From assembly GCF_002559405.1 (NCBI RefSeq), contig NZ_NTZO01000107.1:1-64000 (forward strand): a stretch of DNA of 64,000 nt, written 5' to 3'. Below the pieces are notes generated by a model. The model did no database searches. It worked only from the letters and a program-made list of their open reading frames with translations, and was not told the DNA's origin. Below are positions 32,920-45,910 of this stretch, in pieces. This stretch comes from Bacillus sp. AFS001701. Its GTDB lineage: Bacteria; Bacillota; Bacilli; Bacillales; Bacillaceae_G. The translations under genes were made by a program, and so were the position numbers. The first letter of the stretch is position 1. Every line of letters starts with the position of its first letter.

Positions 32920-32973
32920 AACAAAGTACTGAAGACGACGAAAACATTATTTATCTAAACTTATAACAAATGC

Positions 32974-33002
32974 TTGCAATAGCATTATTTTTTATGTATA
33001 AT
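32974..33002 (+). promoter_or_regulatory. S10 operon promoter, proximal
   Basis: TTGCAA (32974-32979), 17 bp, perfect TATAAT (32997-33002). It drives the S10 leader directly. Confidence 0.65.
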
Positions 33003-33009
33003 AGATGAT

Positions 33010-33443
<434 letters not shown>

Positions 33444-33476
33444 TAACATTATATATAAATTCAGGAGGTGTGACTT

Positions 33477-34106
33477 ATGACTAAAGGAATCTTAGGGAAA
33501 AAGATCGGTATGACACAAGTATTTGCTGAAAACGGCGAGTTAATTCCAGTAACTGTAATCGAAGCTACTCCAAACGTGGTTTTACAAAAGAAAACTACTG
33601 AAACTGATGGCTACGAAGCTATCCAAATCGGTTTCGCTGACAAACGTGAAAAATTAGCTAACAAACCAGAAAAAGGGCACTCTGCTAAAGCAAACACTGC
33701 ACCTAAGCGCTTCGTTCGTGAACTTCGCAACGCTGACGTATCAGCTTATGAAGTTGGTCAAGAAGTCAAAGTAGATATTTTTGCAAATGGTGACATCGTT
33801 GATGTAACTGGAACTTCAAAAGGTAAAGGATTCCAAGGTAGCATTAAGCGCCACGGACAATCTCGTGGACCAATGTCTCACGGTTCTCGTTACCACCGTC
33901 GTCCAGGTTCAATGGGTCCTGTTGCTCCGAACCGTGTATTCAAAAACAAAGCTTTACCTGGTCAAATGGGTGGAGAAAAAGTAACTGTACAAAACCTACA
34001 AATCGTTAAAGTTGACGTTGAACGTAACTTACTATTAGTAAAAGGTAATGTACCAGGTTCTAAAAAATCTTACGTAACAATCCGTACTGCGGTTAAATCT
34101 AAATAA
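33477..34106 (+). CDS. rplC: Ribosomal protein L3
   Basis: Early 23S assembly protein reaching the peptidyl-transferase centre with its extended loop ([14 protein letters not shown]). 209 aa, starts [16 protein letters not shown]. Ribosome site AGGAGGTG. Confidence 0.98.
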   Translation: MTKGILGKKIGMTQVFAENGELIPVTVIEATPNVVLQKKTTETDGYEAIQIGFADKREKLANKPEKGHSAKANTAPKRFVRELRNADVSAYEVGQEVKVDIFANGDIVDVTGTSKGKGFQGSIKRHGQSRGPMSHGSRYHRRPGSMGPVAPNRVFKNKALPGQMGGEKVTVQNLQIVKVDVERNLLLVKGNVPGSKKSYVTIRTAVKSK

Positions 34107-34133
34107 TTAATTTAGAAGAAAGGAGGAAATAAA

Positions 34134-34757
34134 ATGCCTAAAGTTACTATGTTTAATCAAACAGGTGCTCAAGTAGGAGAAATCGAATTAGCAGATGCTG
34201 TATTCGGAATCGCTCCAAACGAACATGCTTTATTTGATGCTGTAATGATGCAACGTGCATCTTTACGTCAAGGTACTCACAAAGTTAAAACTCGTTCTGA
34301 AGTACGTGGTGGTGGTCGTAAACCATGGAGACAAAAAGGAACTGGCCGTGCTCGTCAAGGTTCAATCCGTTCTCCACAATGGCGTGGTGGTGGTATCGTA
34401 TTCGGTCCAGCTCCAAGATCATATTCATATAAATTACCTAAAAAGGTACGTCGCTTAGCGATTAAATCTGCTTTATCTACTAAAGTATTAGAACAAAGCA
34501 TGCTAGTTCTTGAAGATTTAGCGTTAAACGCACCAAAAACAAAAGATATGGTTACTGTTTTAACTGGCTTATCAGTTGCTAAGAAAGTTTTAATCGTAAC
34601 AGCTGACCTAAATGAAAACGTAGCTTTATCTGCTCGCAATATCCCTGGAATCACAGTCCTTGCAGCAAATGAAGTAAACGTAATCGACGTTTTACATCAT
34701 GATACATTAATCATGACTAAAGCTGCGGTGGAAAAAGTAGAGGAGGTGCTTGCGTAA
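34134..34757 (+). CDS. rplD: Ribosomal protein L4
   Basis: Lines the exit tunnel with L22; the loop [20 protein letters not shown] is where macrolide-resistance changes arise in other species, and nothing unusual is seen. In E. coli it also represses its own operon. 207 aa. Its stop codon overlaps the rplW start (TAATG). Confidence 0.97.
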   Translation: MPKVTMFNQTGAQVGEIELADAVFGIAPNEHALFDAVMMQRASLRQGTHKVKTRSEVRGGGRKPWRQKGTGRARQGSIRSPQWRGGGIVFGPAPRSYSYKLPKKVRRLAIKSALSTKVLEQSMLVLEDLALNAPKTKDMVTVLTGLSVAKKVLIVTADLNENVALSARNIPGITVLAANEVNVIDVLHHDTLIMTKAAVEKVEEVLA

Positions 34758-35047
34758 TGAAGGATCCTCGTGATATTATCAAACGCCCAGTTATCACTGA
34801 AGCTTCTATGGAAGCAATCGCTGAAAAAAAATACACTTTTGAAGTAGATGTAAGAGCTAATAAAACTGAAGTTAAAGATGCTGTTGAAGCAATCTTCGGT
34901 GTTAAAGTAGAAAAAGTTAACGTAATGAACTACAAAGGTAAGTTTAAGCGTATGGGTAAACATGCTGGTTACACAAACCGTCGTAGAAAAGCAATCGTTA
35001 AATTAACTGCTGATAGCCAAGAAATTACATTATTCGAAGGCGTTTAA
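34757..35047 (+). CDS. rplW: Ribosomal protein L23
   Basis: Sits at the tunnel exit and docks SRP and trigger factor. 96 aa, [21 protein letters not shown] overlaps the rplD stop, with GAGGAGGTG ribosome site inside rplD, indicating translational coupling. Confidence 0.97.
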   Translation: MKDPRDIIKRPVITEASMEAIAEKKYTFEVDVRANKTEVKDAVEAIFGVKVEKVNVMNYKGKFKRMGKHAGYTNRRRKAIVKLTADSQEITLFEGV

Positions 35048-35078
35048 TACTAACTACTAGAAAAGGAGGGAAATTACG

Positions 35079-35909
35079 ATGGGAATCAAAAAGTATAAAC
35101 CAACCACTAACGGTCGCCGTGGTATGACTACTAATGATTTTGCTGAGATCACTACTGACAAACCAGAAAAATCATTATTAGCTCCACTTAGCAAAAAAGC
35201 TGGCCGTAATAACCAAGGTAAAATTACTGTTCGTCACCAAGGTGGTGGACACAAACGTCAATACCGTATCATCGATTTCAAACGAGATAAAGATGGTATA
35301 CCAGGACGCGTTGCTACAATCGAGTACGATCCAAACCGTTCTGCAAACATTGCGTTAATTAACTACGCTGATGGAGAAAAACGTTACATCCTAGCTCCTA
35401 AAAACTTAGTAGTAGGAATGGAAATTGTTTCAGGTCCTGAAGCAGATATTAAAGTAGGTAACGCTTTACCACTTGTAAACATTCCAGTAGGTACTACAAT
35501 CCACAACATCGAGTTAAAACCAGGTCGTGGAGGACAATTAGTACGTTCAGCTGGTACTTCTGCTCAAGTATTAGGTAAAGAAGACCGTTATGTACTAGTT
35601 CGTTTAAACTCTGGTGAAGTACGTATGATTTTAGCAACTTGCCGCGCGACAGTAGGTCAAGTTGGTAACGAACATCACGAACTTATTAACATCGGTAAAG
35701 CAGGTCGTTCTCGTTGGATGGGTAAACGCCCAACTGTACGTGGATCTGTAATGAACCCAGTTGATCACCCACACGGTGGTGGTGAAGGACGCTCTCCAAT
35801 CGGACGTAAATCACCAATGTCTCCATGGGGTAAACCAACACTTGGTTACAAAACTCGTAAGAAAAACAAAGCGTCAGACAAGTTTATCGTTCGTCGTCGT
35901 AAAAAATAA
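35079..35909 (+). CDS. rplB: Ribosomal protein L2
   Basis: Needed for subunit association and peptidyl transfer. The conserved histidine loop ([18 protein letters not shown]) near residue 229 is intact. 276 aa. Ribosome site AAAGGAGGG. Confidence 0.98.
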   Translation: MGIKKYKPTTNGRRGMTTNDFAEITTDKPEKSLLAPLSKKAGRNNQGKITVRHQGGGHKRQYRIIDFKRDKDGIPGRVATIEYDPNRSANIALINYADGEKRYILAPKNLVVGMEIVSGPEADIKVGNALPLVNIPVGTTIHNIELKPGRGGQLVRSAGTSAQVLGKEDRYVLVRLNSGEVRMILATCRATVGQVGNEHHELINIGKAGRSRWMGKRPTVRGSVMNPVDHPHGGGEGRSPIGRKSPMSPWGKPTLGYKTRKKNKASDKFIVRRRKK

Positions 35910-35966
35910 CGCGATTGTGCTACGGTTCACTAGAACCGTAGGTCAATCACGAAGGGAGGTACCACA

Positions 35967-36245
35967 ATGGGACGCAGCCTAAAAAAAGGTCCATTTATTG
36001 ATGATCACTTATTAGCTAAAGTTGAGAAATTAAACGAGACTGACTCTAAGCAAGTTGTTAAAACTTGGTCACGTCGTTCGACTATTTTCCCACAATTTAT
36101 CGGACATACTATTGCAGTATACGATGGTCGTAAACACGTACCTGTATATGTATCGGAAGATATGGTAGGTCACAAACTTGGTGAATTTGCTCCAACTCGT
36201 ACTTATAAAGGTCACGATGCGGATGACAAGAAAACTAGAAGATAA
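35967..36245 (+). CDS. rpsS: Ribosomal protein S19
   Basis: Small-subunit head protein near the A site. 92 aa, [18 protein letters not shown]. Ribosome site GGGAGGT. The short gap before it contains CTACGGTTC/GAACCGTAG, a perfect 9-bp stem (35919-35941). Confidence 0.97.
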   Translation: MGRSLKKGPFIDDHLLAKVEKLNETDSKQVVKTWSRRSTIFPQFIGHTIAVYDGRKHVPVYVSEDMVGHKLGEFAPTRTYKGHDADDKKTRR

Positions 36246-36262
36246 TGAGAGGAGGCACTCCA

Positions 36263-36604
36263 ATGCAAGCTAAAGCTGTACTGAGAACAGTTCGTATCGC
36301 TCCTCGTAAAGTTCGTCTAGTAGTCGATTTAATCCGAGGTAAACAAGTTGGCGAAGCGATCGCAATCCTTCGACACACACCAAAAACTGCTTCTCCTGTT
36401 GTAGAAAAATTATTAAAATCTGCTATTGCTAACGCAGAGCATAACTATGATATGGATGTTAATAACTTATACATCGAAAAAGTATTCGTTGATGAAGGTG
36501 CTACTTTAAAACGTTTCCGCCCTCGTGCACAAGGACGTGCTAGCGCAATCAACAAACGCACAAGCCACATTACAATCGTGGTATCAGAGAAGAAGGAGGG
36601 ATAA
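36263..36604 (+). CDS. rplV: Ribosomal protein L22
   Basis: Tunnel protein; its beta-hairpin ([18 protein letters not shown]) is complete with no macrolide-resistance-type insertion visible. The start is ATG 36263, after GAGGAGG (36249-36255), rather than an ATG at 36245 that overlaps the rpsS stop. 113 aa. Confidence 0.96.
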   Translation: MQAKAVLRTVRIAPRKVRLVVDLIRGKQVGEAIAILRHTPKTASPVVEKLLKSAIANAEHNYDMDVNNLYIEKVFVDEGATLKRFRPRAQGRASAINKRTSHITIVVSEKKEG

Positions 36605-36607
36605 TCG

Positions 36608-37267
36608 ATGGGACAAAAGGTAAATCCAGTCGGACTTCGTGTTGGTATTATTAAAGATTGGGAATCTAAATGGTACGCTGAAAAAGATTACGCTGATCTT
36701 TTACATGAAGACATCAAAATTCGTGAGTACATCAGCACTCGTTTAAAAGATTCTGCTGTATCTAAAGTAGAAATCGAAAGAGCTGCTAACCGTGTAAACA
36801 TTACTGTTCACACTGCAAAACCAGGTATGGTAATCGGTAAAGGTGGTTCGGAAGTTGAAGCTCTTCGTAAAGCTTTAAACAACCTTACTGGCAAACGTGT
36901 TCATATCAACATCATCGAAATTAAAAGAGCAGATCTTGATGCTAAATTAGTAGCTGAAAACATCGCTCGTCAATTAGAAAACCGTGTTTCTTTCCGTCGT
37001 GCTCAAAAGCAAGTACTTCAACGTGCTATGCGTGCTGGTGCATTAGGTATTAAAACACAAGTTTCTGGTCGTCTTGGCGGAGCAGATATTGCTCGTTCAG
37101 AATCATATAGTGAAGGTACAGTGCCACTTCATACATTACGTGCGGATATCGATTATGCAACTGCAGAAGCAGATACAACATACGGTAAACTAGGCGTAAA
37201 AGTATGGATCTACAAAGGTGAAGTTCTTCCTACAAAAAAGAAAGCTTCTGAGGAAGGAGGAAATTAA
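36608..37267 (+). CDS. rpsC: Ribosomal protein S3
   Basis: mRNA-entry-site protein. KH domain with GXXG ([14 protein letters not shown]) and the C-terminal S3 domain are complete. 219 aa. Starts 4 nt after rplV. Confidence 0.97.
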   Translation: MGQKVNPVGLRVGIIKDWESKWYAEKDYADLLHEDIKIREYISTRLKDSAVSKVEIERAANRVNITVHTAKPGMVIGKGGSEVEALRKALNNLTGKRVHINIIEIKRADLDAKLVAENIARQLENRVSFRRAQKQVLQRAMRAGALGIKTQVSGRLGGADIARSESYSEGTVPLHTLRADIDYATAEADTTYGKLGVKVWIYKGEVLPTKKKASEEGGN

Positions 37268-37269
37268 TT

Positions 37270-37894
<625 letters not shown>

Positions 37895-37915
37895 TAATGA
37901 GGGGAGGTTTGCACA

Positions 37916-38179
37916 GTGAGCGAACGTAACCAACGTAAAGTTTACACAGGACGTGTAGTTTCTGATAAGATGGATAAGACAATTACTGTTGTAGTTGAAA
38001 CTTATAAAACGCATAAACTATACGGAAAACGCGTTAAATATTCTAAGAAATATAAAGCGCACGATGAGCTAAACGCTGCAAAAGTTGGCGATATCGTAAA
38101 AATCATGGAGACTCGTCCATTATCAGCTACAAAACGTTTCCGTTTAGTTGAAATCGTAGAAGAAGCTGTTATTATCTAA
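37916..38179 (+). CDS. rpsQ: Ribosomal protein S17
   Basis: OB-fold primary 16S rRNA binder. 87 aa; begins with GTG 37916 after [26 protein letters not shown] is the family signature. Confidence 0.96.
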   Translation: MSERNQRKVYTGRVVSDKMDKTITVVVETYKTHKLYGKRVKYSKKYKAHDELNAAKVGDIVKIMETRPLSATKRFRLVEIVEEAVII

Positions 38180-38225
38180 TAGATGATCGGATATCATTCT
38201 TAATCCGAAAGGAGGTCAATTTGAC

Positions 38226-38594
38226 ATGATCCAACAAGAAACTCGTTTAAAAGTTGCTGACAATTCAGGTGCACGTGAATTACTTACTATTAAAGTATTA
38301 GGTGGTTCAGGCCGTAAAACTGCTAACATCGGTGATATCATCGTATGTACAGTAAAACAAGCAACACCAGGTGGCGTTGTTAAAAAAGGTGATGTAGTTA
38401 AAGCTGTTATCGTTCGTACGAAACGCGGTGTTCGTCGTCCAGACGGTACTTACATCAAATTTGATGAAAACGCAGCTGTTATCATTAAAGATGATAAGAG
38501 CCCACGTGGTACTCGTATTTTCGGACCAGTTGCACGTGAATTACGTGATAGCAACTTCATGAAAATCGTATCATTAGCTCCAGAAGTACTTTAA
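38226..38594 (+). CDS. rplN: Ribosomal protein L14
   Basis: Part of the intersubunit bridge and RsfS silencing site. 122 aa, [20 protein letters not shown]. First gene of the segment equivalent to the spc operon; ribosome site AAAGGAGGT. Confidence 0.98.
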   Translation: MIQQETRLKVADNSGARELLTIKVLGGSGRKTANIGDIIVCTVKQATPGGVVKKGDVVKAVIVRTKRGVRRPDGTYIKFDENAAVIIKDDKSPRGTRIFGPVARELRDSNFMKIVSLAPEVL

Positions 38595-38650
38595 TTAATG
38601 TACTTTAATAAATACTTCAGAAAGCCTTATTAAGGAGGTGCACGAAGAAG

Positions 38651-38962
38651 ATGCATGTAAAAAAAGGTGATAAAGTTCAAGTTATCTCTGGTAAAGACAA
38701 AGGAAAACAAGGTGTTATCCTTGCTGCTTTTCCAAAGAATAACCGCGTACTAGTTGAAGGTGTTAACATCATTAAAAAACACTCAAAACCTACTCAAGCT
38801 AACCCACAAGGTGGCATCATCGAGAAAGAAGCACCAATCCATGTTTCTAATGTTATGGCATTAGATCCAAAAACTGGAGTACCTACACGCGTAGGTTACC
38901 AATTAGTGGATGGTAAAAAAGTACGTATTGCAAAAAAATCAGGCGAATTACTTGATAAATAA
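38651..38962 (+). CDS. rplX: Ribosomal protein L24
   Basis: KOW-domain assembly initiator ([20 protein letters not shown]). 103 aa. Ribosome site AAGGAGGTG. Confidence 0.97.
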   Translation: MHVKKGDKVQVISGKDKGKQGVILAAFPKNNRVLVEGVNIIKKHSKPTQANPQGGIIEKEAPIHVSNVMALDPKTGVPTRVGYQLVDGKKVRIAKKSGELLDK

Positions 38963-38990
38963 TAGAAATTTATGAAAGGAGGTCAACTGA

Positions 38991-39530
38991 ATGAACCGCC
39001 TAGTCGAGAAATATCAAAATGAAATCACTCCTGCTCTAGTGAGCAAGTTTAACTATAAATCAGTTATGCAAGTGCCAAAAATTGAAAAGATCGTCATCAA
39101 CATGGGTGTTGGTGAGGCTGTTTCAAATTCAAAAGCATTAGATACTGCTGTTGAGGAATTAACTTTAATCGCAGGTCAAAAACCTGTTGTAACTAGAGCT
39201 AAAAAATCAATCGCACAATTCCGTCTTCGTGAAGGAATGCCTATCGGTGCTAAAGTTACATTACGCGGTGAGCGTATGTACGAATTCTTTGAGAAATTAG
39301 TTTCTGTAACATTACCTCGTGTACGTGACTTCCGTGGAATCTCTAAAAAAGCATTCGATGGCCGTGGAAACTACACTTTAGGTGTTAAAGAGCAATTAAT
39401 CTTCCCAGAGATCGATTATGATAAAGTAAACAAAGTACGTGGTATGGACATCGTTATTGTAACTACTGCAAATACTGATGAAGAAGCTCGTGAAATGCTA
39501 ACATTATTCGGAATGCCTTTTCAAAAATAA
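38991..39530 (+). CDS. rplE: Ribosomal protein L5
   Basis: 5S rRNA-binding protein contacting the P-site tRNA. 179 aa, with [12 protein letters not shown] and [14 protein letters not shown]-type segments in the expected order. Ribosome site AAAGGAGGT. Confidence 0.97.
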   Translation: MNRLVEKYQNEITPALVSKFNYKSVMQVPKIEKIVINMGVGEAVSNSKALDTAVEELTLIAGQKPVVTRAKKSIAQFRLREGMPIGAKVTLRGERMYEFFEKLVSVTLPRVRDFRGISKKAFDGRGNYTLGVKEQLIFPEIDYDKVNKVRGMDIVIVTTANTDEEAREMLTLFGMPFQK

Positions 39531-39546
39531 TGAAAGCCAGCGCTAA

Positions 39547-39750
<204 letters not shown>

Positions 39751-39783
39751 TTCTATAGATATTAGGAAGGAGGTTATCTGAAC

Positions 39784-40182
39784 ATGGTCATGACAGATCC
39801 TATTGCAGATATGCTTACTCGCATTCGTAATGCGAACATGGTACGTCACGAGAAATTAGAATTCCCAGGTTCTAACCTAAAGAAAGAAGTTGCTGAAATT
39901 CTAAAACGTGAAGGTTTCATCCGTGACGTTGAGTACATTGAAGATGATAAACAAGGTATCATCCGTATTTTCTTAAAATATGGTGTGAACAACGAACGTG
40001 TTATCACTGGATTAAAAAGAATCTCTAAGCCTGGCTTACGTGTATACGCGAAAGCTGACGAAGTACCTCGCGTACTTAACGGTTTAGGTGTTGCAATTGT
40101 TTCAACATCTAAAGGTGTAATGACAGATAAAGAAGCTCGTCAAGCAAAAACTGGTGGCGAAATCTTAGCATACGTTTGGTAA
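39784..40182 (+). CDS. rpsH: Ribosomal protein S8
   Basis: Central-domain 16S binder; in E. coli it represses the spc operon. 132 aa, [19 protein letters not shown], ending with the GGEILAYVW signature. Ribosome site AAGGAGG. Confidence 0.97.
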   Translation: MVMTDPIADMLTRIRNANMVRHEKLEFPGSNLKKEVAEILKREGFIRDVEYIEDDKQGIIRIFLKYGVNNERVITGLKRISKPGLRVYAKADEVPRVLNGLGVAIVSTSKGVMTDKEARQAKTGGEILAYVW

Positions 40183-40212
40183 TATAACACAGAGAGAATG
40201 GAGGTGTAGTGA

Positions 40213-40749
40213 ATGTCTCGTGTTGGTAAAAAAGAACTTGTAATTCCTGCTGGAGTTACTCTTACTAATAACAACAATACTATTACAGTAAAAGGACCTA
40301 AAGGTGAGTTAACTCGTACTTTTAGCCCTGATATGACAATCGAAGTTAACGAGAACGTATTATCAGTTGCACGTCCAACTGATAACAAAGAGCACCGTGC
40401 TCTTCATGGTACAACTCGTGCTATCTTAGGTAACATGGTTGAAGGTGTAACAAATGGTTATACTCGTAACCTTGAATTAGTTGGGGTAGGTTACCGTGCA
40501 ACTAAAACAGGTGACAAACTTGTTCTAGCTGTTGGTTATTCTCACCCAGTTGAAATCACTCCTGAAAATGGTGTTGAAATCGAAGTACCTTCAAATACTA
40601 AAATCAGTATTAAAGGTATCGACAAAGAACGTGTAGGCGCTCTTGCTGCTTACATCCGTCAAGTACGTCCACCAGAGCCTTACAAAGGTAAAGGTATTCG
40701 TTACGAAGGCGAAATGGTTCGTCGTAAAGAAGGTAAAACTGCGAAGTAA
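40213..40749 (+). CDS. rplF: Ribosomal protein L6
   Basis: Two-domain large-subunit protein near the sarcin-ricin loop; C-terminal [15 protein letters not shown] signature present. 178 aa. Ribosome site GGAGGTG. Confidence 0.97.
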   Translation: MSRVGKKELVIPAGVTLTNNNNTITVKGPKGELTRTFSPDMTIEVNENVLSVARPTDNKEHRALHGTTRAILGNMVEGVTNGYTRNLELVGVGYRATKTGDKLVLAVGYSHPVEITPENGVEIEVPSNTKISIKGIDKERVGALAAYIRQVRPPEPYKGKGIRYEGEMVRRKEGKTAK

Positions 40750-40782
40750 TCTATAACTAGATAAGAGAAAGGAGTGACCAAG

Positions 40783-41145
40783 ATGATCTTTAAGGCTGAT
40801 AAAAATGCAGTACGTAAAAAAAGACATGCTCGTGTTCGTACTAAATTATCTGGTACTCAAGAACGTCCACGTTTAAACGTTTACCGTTCAAACAACCATA
40901 TCTATGCTCAAATCATTGATGATGTTAATGGTGTAACATTAGCAAGTGCATCAACTTTAGATAAAGAATTAACTTTAAATGGTACTGGCAATATCGAAGC
41001 AGCAACATTAGTTGGTAGTTTAGTTGCAAAACGCGCTACTGAAAAAGGTGTTTCTGTAGTTGTATTCGACCGCGGTGGTTACTTATATCATGGTCGCGTA
41101 AAAGCTTTAGCTGAAGCTGCTCGTGAAGCTGGTTTACAATTTTAA
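40783..41145 (+). CDS. rplR: Ribosomal protein L18
   Basis: 5S rRNA-binding protein. The start is ATG 40783, 8 nt after AAAGGAG (40768-40774); an in-frame GTG at 40774 lies within that ribosome site. 120 aa, ending [15 protein letters not shown]. Confidence 0.96.
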   Translation: MIFKADKNAVRKKRHARVRTKLSGTQERPRLNVYRSNNHIYAQIIDDVNGVTLASASTLDKELTLNGTGNIEAATLVGSLVAKRATEKGVSVVVFDRGGYLYHGRVKALAEAAREAGLQF

Positions 41146-41165
41146 TAAAAGAAGGAGGGACATAC

Positions 41166-41666
41166 ATGCGTCGCATTGATCCTAATAAATTAGAGCTTGA
41201 AGAACGCTTAGTTACGATCAACCGTGTTGCTAAAGTTGTAAAAGGTGGTCGTCGTTTCCGCTTTGCAGCATTAGTAGTTGTTGGTGACAAAAACGGTCAT
41301 GTAGGTTTTGGTACTGGTAAAGCTCAAGAAGTACCTGATGCTATTCGTAAAGCTGTTGAAGATGCTAAGAAAAACCTAATTAACGTACCAATCGTTGGAA
41401 CTACAATTCCTCACGTAATTACTGGTCGTTTTGGAGCTGGTGAAGTATTCTTAAAACCTGCTTCTGAAGGTACTGGAGTTATCGCTGGAGGTCCTGTTCG
41501 TGCGGTATTAGAACTTGCTGGGGTACATGATATTTTATCTAAATCTCTTGGTTCTAACACACCAGTAAACATTGTACGTGCTACTATCGAAGGTTTAAGT
41601 AACTTAAAACGTGCGGATGAAGTTGCAAAACTACGTGGTAAATCTGTAGAAGAATTACTAGGTTAA
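41166..41666 (+). CDS. rpsE: Ribosomal protein S5
   Basis: Accuracy and mRNA-entry protein. The N-terminal S5 dsRBD-like domain ([20 protein letters not shown]) and C-terminal domain are complete. The KVVKGGRRF loop shows no spectinomycin-type deletion. 166 aa. Confidence 0.97.
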   Translation: MRRIDPNKLELEERLVTINRVAKVVKGGRRFRFAALVVVGDKNGHVGFGTGKAQEVPDAIRKAVEDAKKNLINVPIVGTTIPHVITGRFGAGEVFLKPASEGTGVIAGGPVRAVLELAGVHDILSKSLGSNTPVNIVRATIEGLSNLKRADEVAKLRGKSVEELLG

Positions 41667-41681
41667 TAAGGAGGGATAACG

Positions 41682-41864
41682 ATGGCTAAACAGTTAGAAA
41701 TTACCCTTACTCGCAGTGTAATTGGTCGTAAACAAGATCAAATCGCAACAGTTCGTGCTTTAGGTATTACTAAAACAAACCAAACTGTTGTTAAACAAGA
41801 TAACGCTGCAATGCGTGGGATGATTAACAAAGTTTCTCACCTTGTATCTGTAAAAGAAATTTAA
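41682..41864 (+). CDS. rpmD: Ribosomal protein L30
   Basis: 60 aa, [20 protein letters not shown], with the GLTKTNQTV-like segment ([13 protein letters not shown]). 15 nt after rpsE, ribosome site AAGGAGGG. Confidence 0.96.
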   Translation: MAKQLEITLTRSVIGRKQDQIATVRALGITKTNQTVVKQDNAAMRGMINKVSHLVSVKEI

Positions 41865-41894
41865 TTGAACATGAATAAGTAAGGAGGTGCCCTA

Positions 41895-42335
41895 ATGAAA
41901 CTTCATGAATTAAAACCTACAGAAGGTTCTCGTAAAGTATCTAAACGTATCGGTCGTGGTATTGGTTCAGGTACTGGTAAAACTGCAGGTAAAGGTCATA
42001 AAGGACAAAACGCTCGTTCAGGTGGCGGTGTTCGTCTTGGATTTGAAGGTGGTCAAACTCCTTTATTCCGTCGTTTACCAAAACGTGGTTTCACTAACAT
42101 CAACCGTAAAGATTACGCAATCGTTAATGTTGAAACGTTAAATCGCTTCGAAAACGGAACTGAAGTAACTCCTGAGTTACTGATCGAAACTGGTATTGTT
42201 CGTAAAGAATTAGCTGGTATTAAAATTTTAGGTAAAGGTAAGTTAGAAGTTAAACTTACTGTTAAAGCTCACAAGTTCTCATCTTCTGCGGTAGAGGCAA
42301 TCGAAGCAGCTGGTGGAAATGCTGAGGTGATCTAA
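41895..42335 (+). CDS. rplO: Ribosomal protein L15
   Basis: Late-assembly protein with a basic glycine-rich N-terminal extension ([18 protein letters not shown]). 146 aa. Its stop codon is 1 nt from the secY ATG. Confidence 0.97.
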   Translation: MKLHELKPTEGSRKVSKRIGRGIGSGTGKTAGKGHKGQNARSGGGVRLGFEGGQTPLFRRLPKRGFTNINRKDYAIVNVETLNRFENGTEVTPELLIETGIVRKELAGIKILGKGKLEVKLTVKAHKFSSSAVEAIEAAGGNAEVI

Positions 42336-42336
42336 A

Positions 42337-43641
42337 ATGTTCCGGACAATCTCCAACTTTATGCGCATTGCAGATATTAGAAAAAAAATATTTTTTACGT
42401 TATTAATGTTAATTGTATTTCGTATTGGAACGTTTATACCTGTTCCAAACGTCAACGCCGATGTATTAGCATCTCAAGATAGCTCAAGCATCTTTGGGGT
42501 TCTAAACACATTCGGTGGAGGAGCTCTTAAACAGTTCTCGATTTTTGCAATGGGTATAATGCCTTACATTACTGCTTCAATCATTATTCAGTTACTTCAA
42601 ATGGACGTTGTTCCGAAGTTAACTGAATGGTCGAAGCAAGGTGAGATTGGTCGACGTAAATTGACTCAACTGACTAGATACATCACAATTATTCTTGGTT
42701 TTGTAGAAGCAATTGGATTATCAATCAGTATGAACAATATTACTGGCGGAATGTTAATTGAAAATCCAGGTTGGTCAACCTATCTTTATATAGCAATTGT
42801 ACTAACAGCTGGAACATCTTTCTTATTGTGGTTAGGTGAGCAGATTACTGCTAAAGGTGTAGGGAACGGTATATCAGTTATCATCTTTGGCGGTATTGTT
42901 GCTGCTATACCTAATACAATGAGTCAAGTCTATCAGCAACAATTTAAAGGTGCTGGTGACGCGCTATTCTTAAACATCGTGAAAGTTGGCCTAGTGGTTT
43001 TAGTTTTACTATTAGTAATCGTAGCTGTAATTTACATTCAACAAGCTAATCGTAAAATTCCAATTCAATATGCTAAGCGTAACAATGGTAATAATAGTTA
43101 TGTCGGAGGACAATCTACTCACTTGCCATTAAAAGTAAATGGCGCTGGGGTTATTCCGGTAATCTTCGCTGTTTCATTTTTAATAACTCCATCAACAATT
43201 GCATCGTTCTTACCAAGTAACAATGTGACTGATTGGATTAAAACGCACTTTACGTATAACAATCCATGGGGTATGGCATTTTATTTAATCTTGATCGTTG
43301 CTTTCACATATTTTTATACTTTTGTTCAGGCAAACCCAGAGCAAATGGCTGAAAATCTTCAGAAGCAAGGTGGCTACATCCCGGGTATTCGCCCAGGTAA
43401 GAGCACTCAAGAATATATCATTAAAGTCTTATATCGTTTAACTTTCGTAGGAGCAATTTTCTTAGCTGTCATCGCTTTATTACCAATTGTATTTGGTAAA
43501 ATTGCGAACTTACCACCTTCAGCTCAAATTGGAGGAACAAGTTTACTAATCGTAGTCGGAGTTGCGCTTGAAACAATGAAACAATTAGAAAGTCAGCTTG
43601 TTAAGAGAAACTACAAAGGCTTTATTAAAGAACGAGCATAG
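42337..43641 (+). CDS. secY: SecY, preprotein translocase channel
   Basis: Ten-span channel of the Sec translocon, partner of SecE. Hydrophobic segments run from about residue 17 (FTLLMLIVFRIGTFIPV) to the end. Cytosolic loop 5, the ribosome/SecA contact, reads MKQLESQLVKRNYKGF at the C-terminus. 434 aa. Ribosome site GAGGTGA in the rplO end. Confidence 0.97.
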   Translation: MFRTISNFMRIADIRKKIFFTLLMLIVFRIGTFIPVPNVNADVLASQDSSSIFGVLNTFGGGALKQFSIFAMGIMPYITASIIIQLLQMDVVPKLTEWSKQGEIGRRKLTQLTRYITIILGFVEAIGLSISMNNITGGMLIENPGWSTYLYIAIVLTAGTSFLLWLGEQITAKGVGNGISVIIFGGIVAAIPNTMSQVYQQQFKGAGDALFLNIVKVGLVVLVLLLVIVAVIYIQQANRKIPIQYAKRNNGNNSYVGGQSTHLPLKVNGAGVIPVIFAVSFLITPSTIASFLPSNNVTDWIKTHFTYNNPWGMAFYLILIVAFTYFYTFVQANPEQMAENLQKQGGYIPGIRPGKSTQEYIIKVLYRLTFVGAIFLAVIALLPIVFGKIANLPPSAQIGGTSLLIVVGVALETMKQLESQLVKRNYKGFIKERA

Positions 43642-43678
43642 GGAAATGCATAATTCCCTATTGCTCACCTAATTTTGA

Positions 43679-44341
<663 letters not shown>

Positions 44342-44346
44342 TAATT

Positions 44347-44540
44347 GAACGATAAGATCGTCGTTCCTTGTGTATGACGTATTGTTGTTTCGTCAAAACT
44401 GATACAGTTATAAAAGCTTAAACATAGCTTTGCTTGGAACGATTGATATAATATAGGTCTTTAGTAGGCCAAAAATCTCCAACATATCAGAGCACTTTGG
44501 CTTAATGTTCCTAAGCGTATGTTTGCCTACAAGCAAGCTA
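44347..44540 (+). promoter_or_regulatory. Promoter and structured leader of infA
   Basis: The 226-nt adk-infA gap has an inverted repeat GAACGA (44347-44352) / TCGTTC (44361-44366), an extended -10 promoter TGATATAAT (TATAAT at 44447-44452; poor -35 near 44424), and in the leader GCCAAA (44468-44473) / TTTGGC (44496-44501). No coding region is visible, although map occupies this place in B. subtilis. Confidence 0.5.
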
Positions 44541-44567
44541 CTGATTTGAAGAAAGGAGAATGCCCTA

Positions 44568-44938
<371 letters not shown>

Positions 44939-44959
44939 TAAAAAAGGAGGTGCACTAGA

Positions 44960-45325
44960 ATGGCTCGTATTGCTGGTGTAGATATTCCTCGCGACAAACG
45001 CGTGGTTGTTTCTTTAACTTATGTATACGGAATCGGTCGTGCAACTTCTGAAAAAATCTTAGCTGATGCTGGTATTTCAGAAGACACTCGTGTACGTGAT
45101 TTAACAGAAGAAGAATTAGGTAAAATTCGTGAATTAATCGACAAGTTGAAAGTTGAAGGGGATCTTCGTCGTGAAGTTTCTTTAAACATTAAACGTCTAA
45201 TCGAAATCGGTTCATATCGTGGTATTCGCCACCGTCGTAGCTTACCTGTTCGTGGTCAAAACACTAAAAACAATGCTCGTACTCGTAAAGGCCCACGCCG
45301 CACAGTAGCGAACAAGAAGAAATAA
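44960..45325 (+). CDS. rpsM: Ribosomal protein S13
   Basis: Head protein contacting the P-site tRNA and L5. 121 aa; the basic C-terminal tail with [22 protein letters not shown] is complete. Ribosome site AAGGAGGTG. Confidence 0.97.
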   Translation: MARIAGVDIPRDKRVVVSLTYVYGIGRATSEKILADAGISEDTRVRDLTEEELGKIRELIDKLKVEGDLRREVSLNIKRLIEIGSYRGIRHRRSLPVRGQNTKNNARTRKGPRRTVANKKK

Positions 45326-45339
45326 TATTTTTTAAGTAA

Positions 45340-45744
<405 letters not shown>

Positions 45745-45750
45745 TTTGTC

Positions 45751-45779
45751 TGTATAAATTTTCAAAAATTGTCTATAAT
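45751..45779 (+). promoter_or_regulatory. Candidate rpoA promoter
   Basis: Perfect TATAAT (45774-45779) with a weak -35, TGTATA (45751-45756), at 17-bp spacing, just after rpsK. It would start a transcript that begins with the two hairpins at 45832-45882. Confidence 0.5.
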
Positions 45780-45831
45780 GGATTATGATATATGTTTGGC
45801 AAATATTAACAGACATCTCTTGTTGTGCACA

Positions 45832-45882
45832 ATTAGGAACTGCCTAATAGGGACTTTCGGTTAGCATGGTCTAACCGAGGGT
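45832..45882 (+). promoter_or_regulatory. Tandem hairpins in the rpoA leader
   Basis: ATTAGG (45832-45837) / CCTAAT (45843-45848), then TCGGTTAG (45857-45864) / CTAACCGA (45871-45878), which extends to a 12-bp stem through ACTT/GGGT (two G-U pairs). They end 13 nt before the rpoA ribosome site and have no T run. Possible regulatory or stabilising structure; no known class recognised. Confidence 0.55.
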
Positions 45883-45910
45883 TTCGACGTTTTGAAGGAG
45901 GGTTTAAAAA

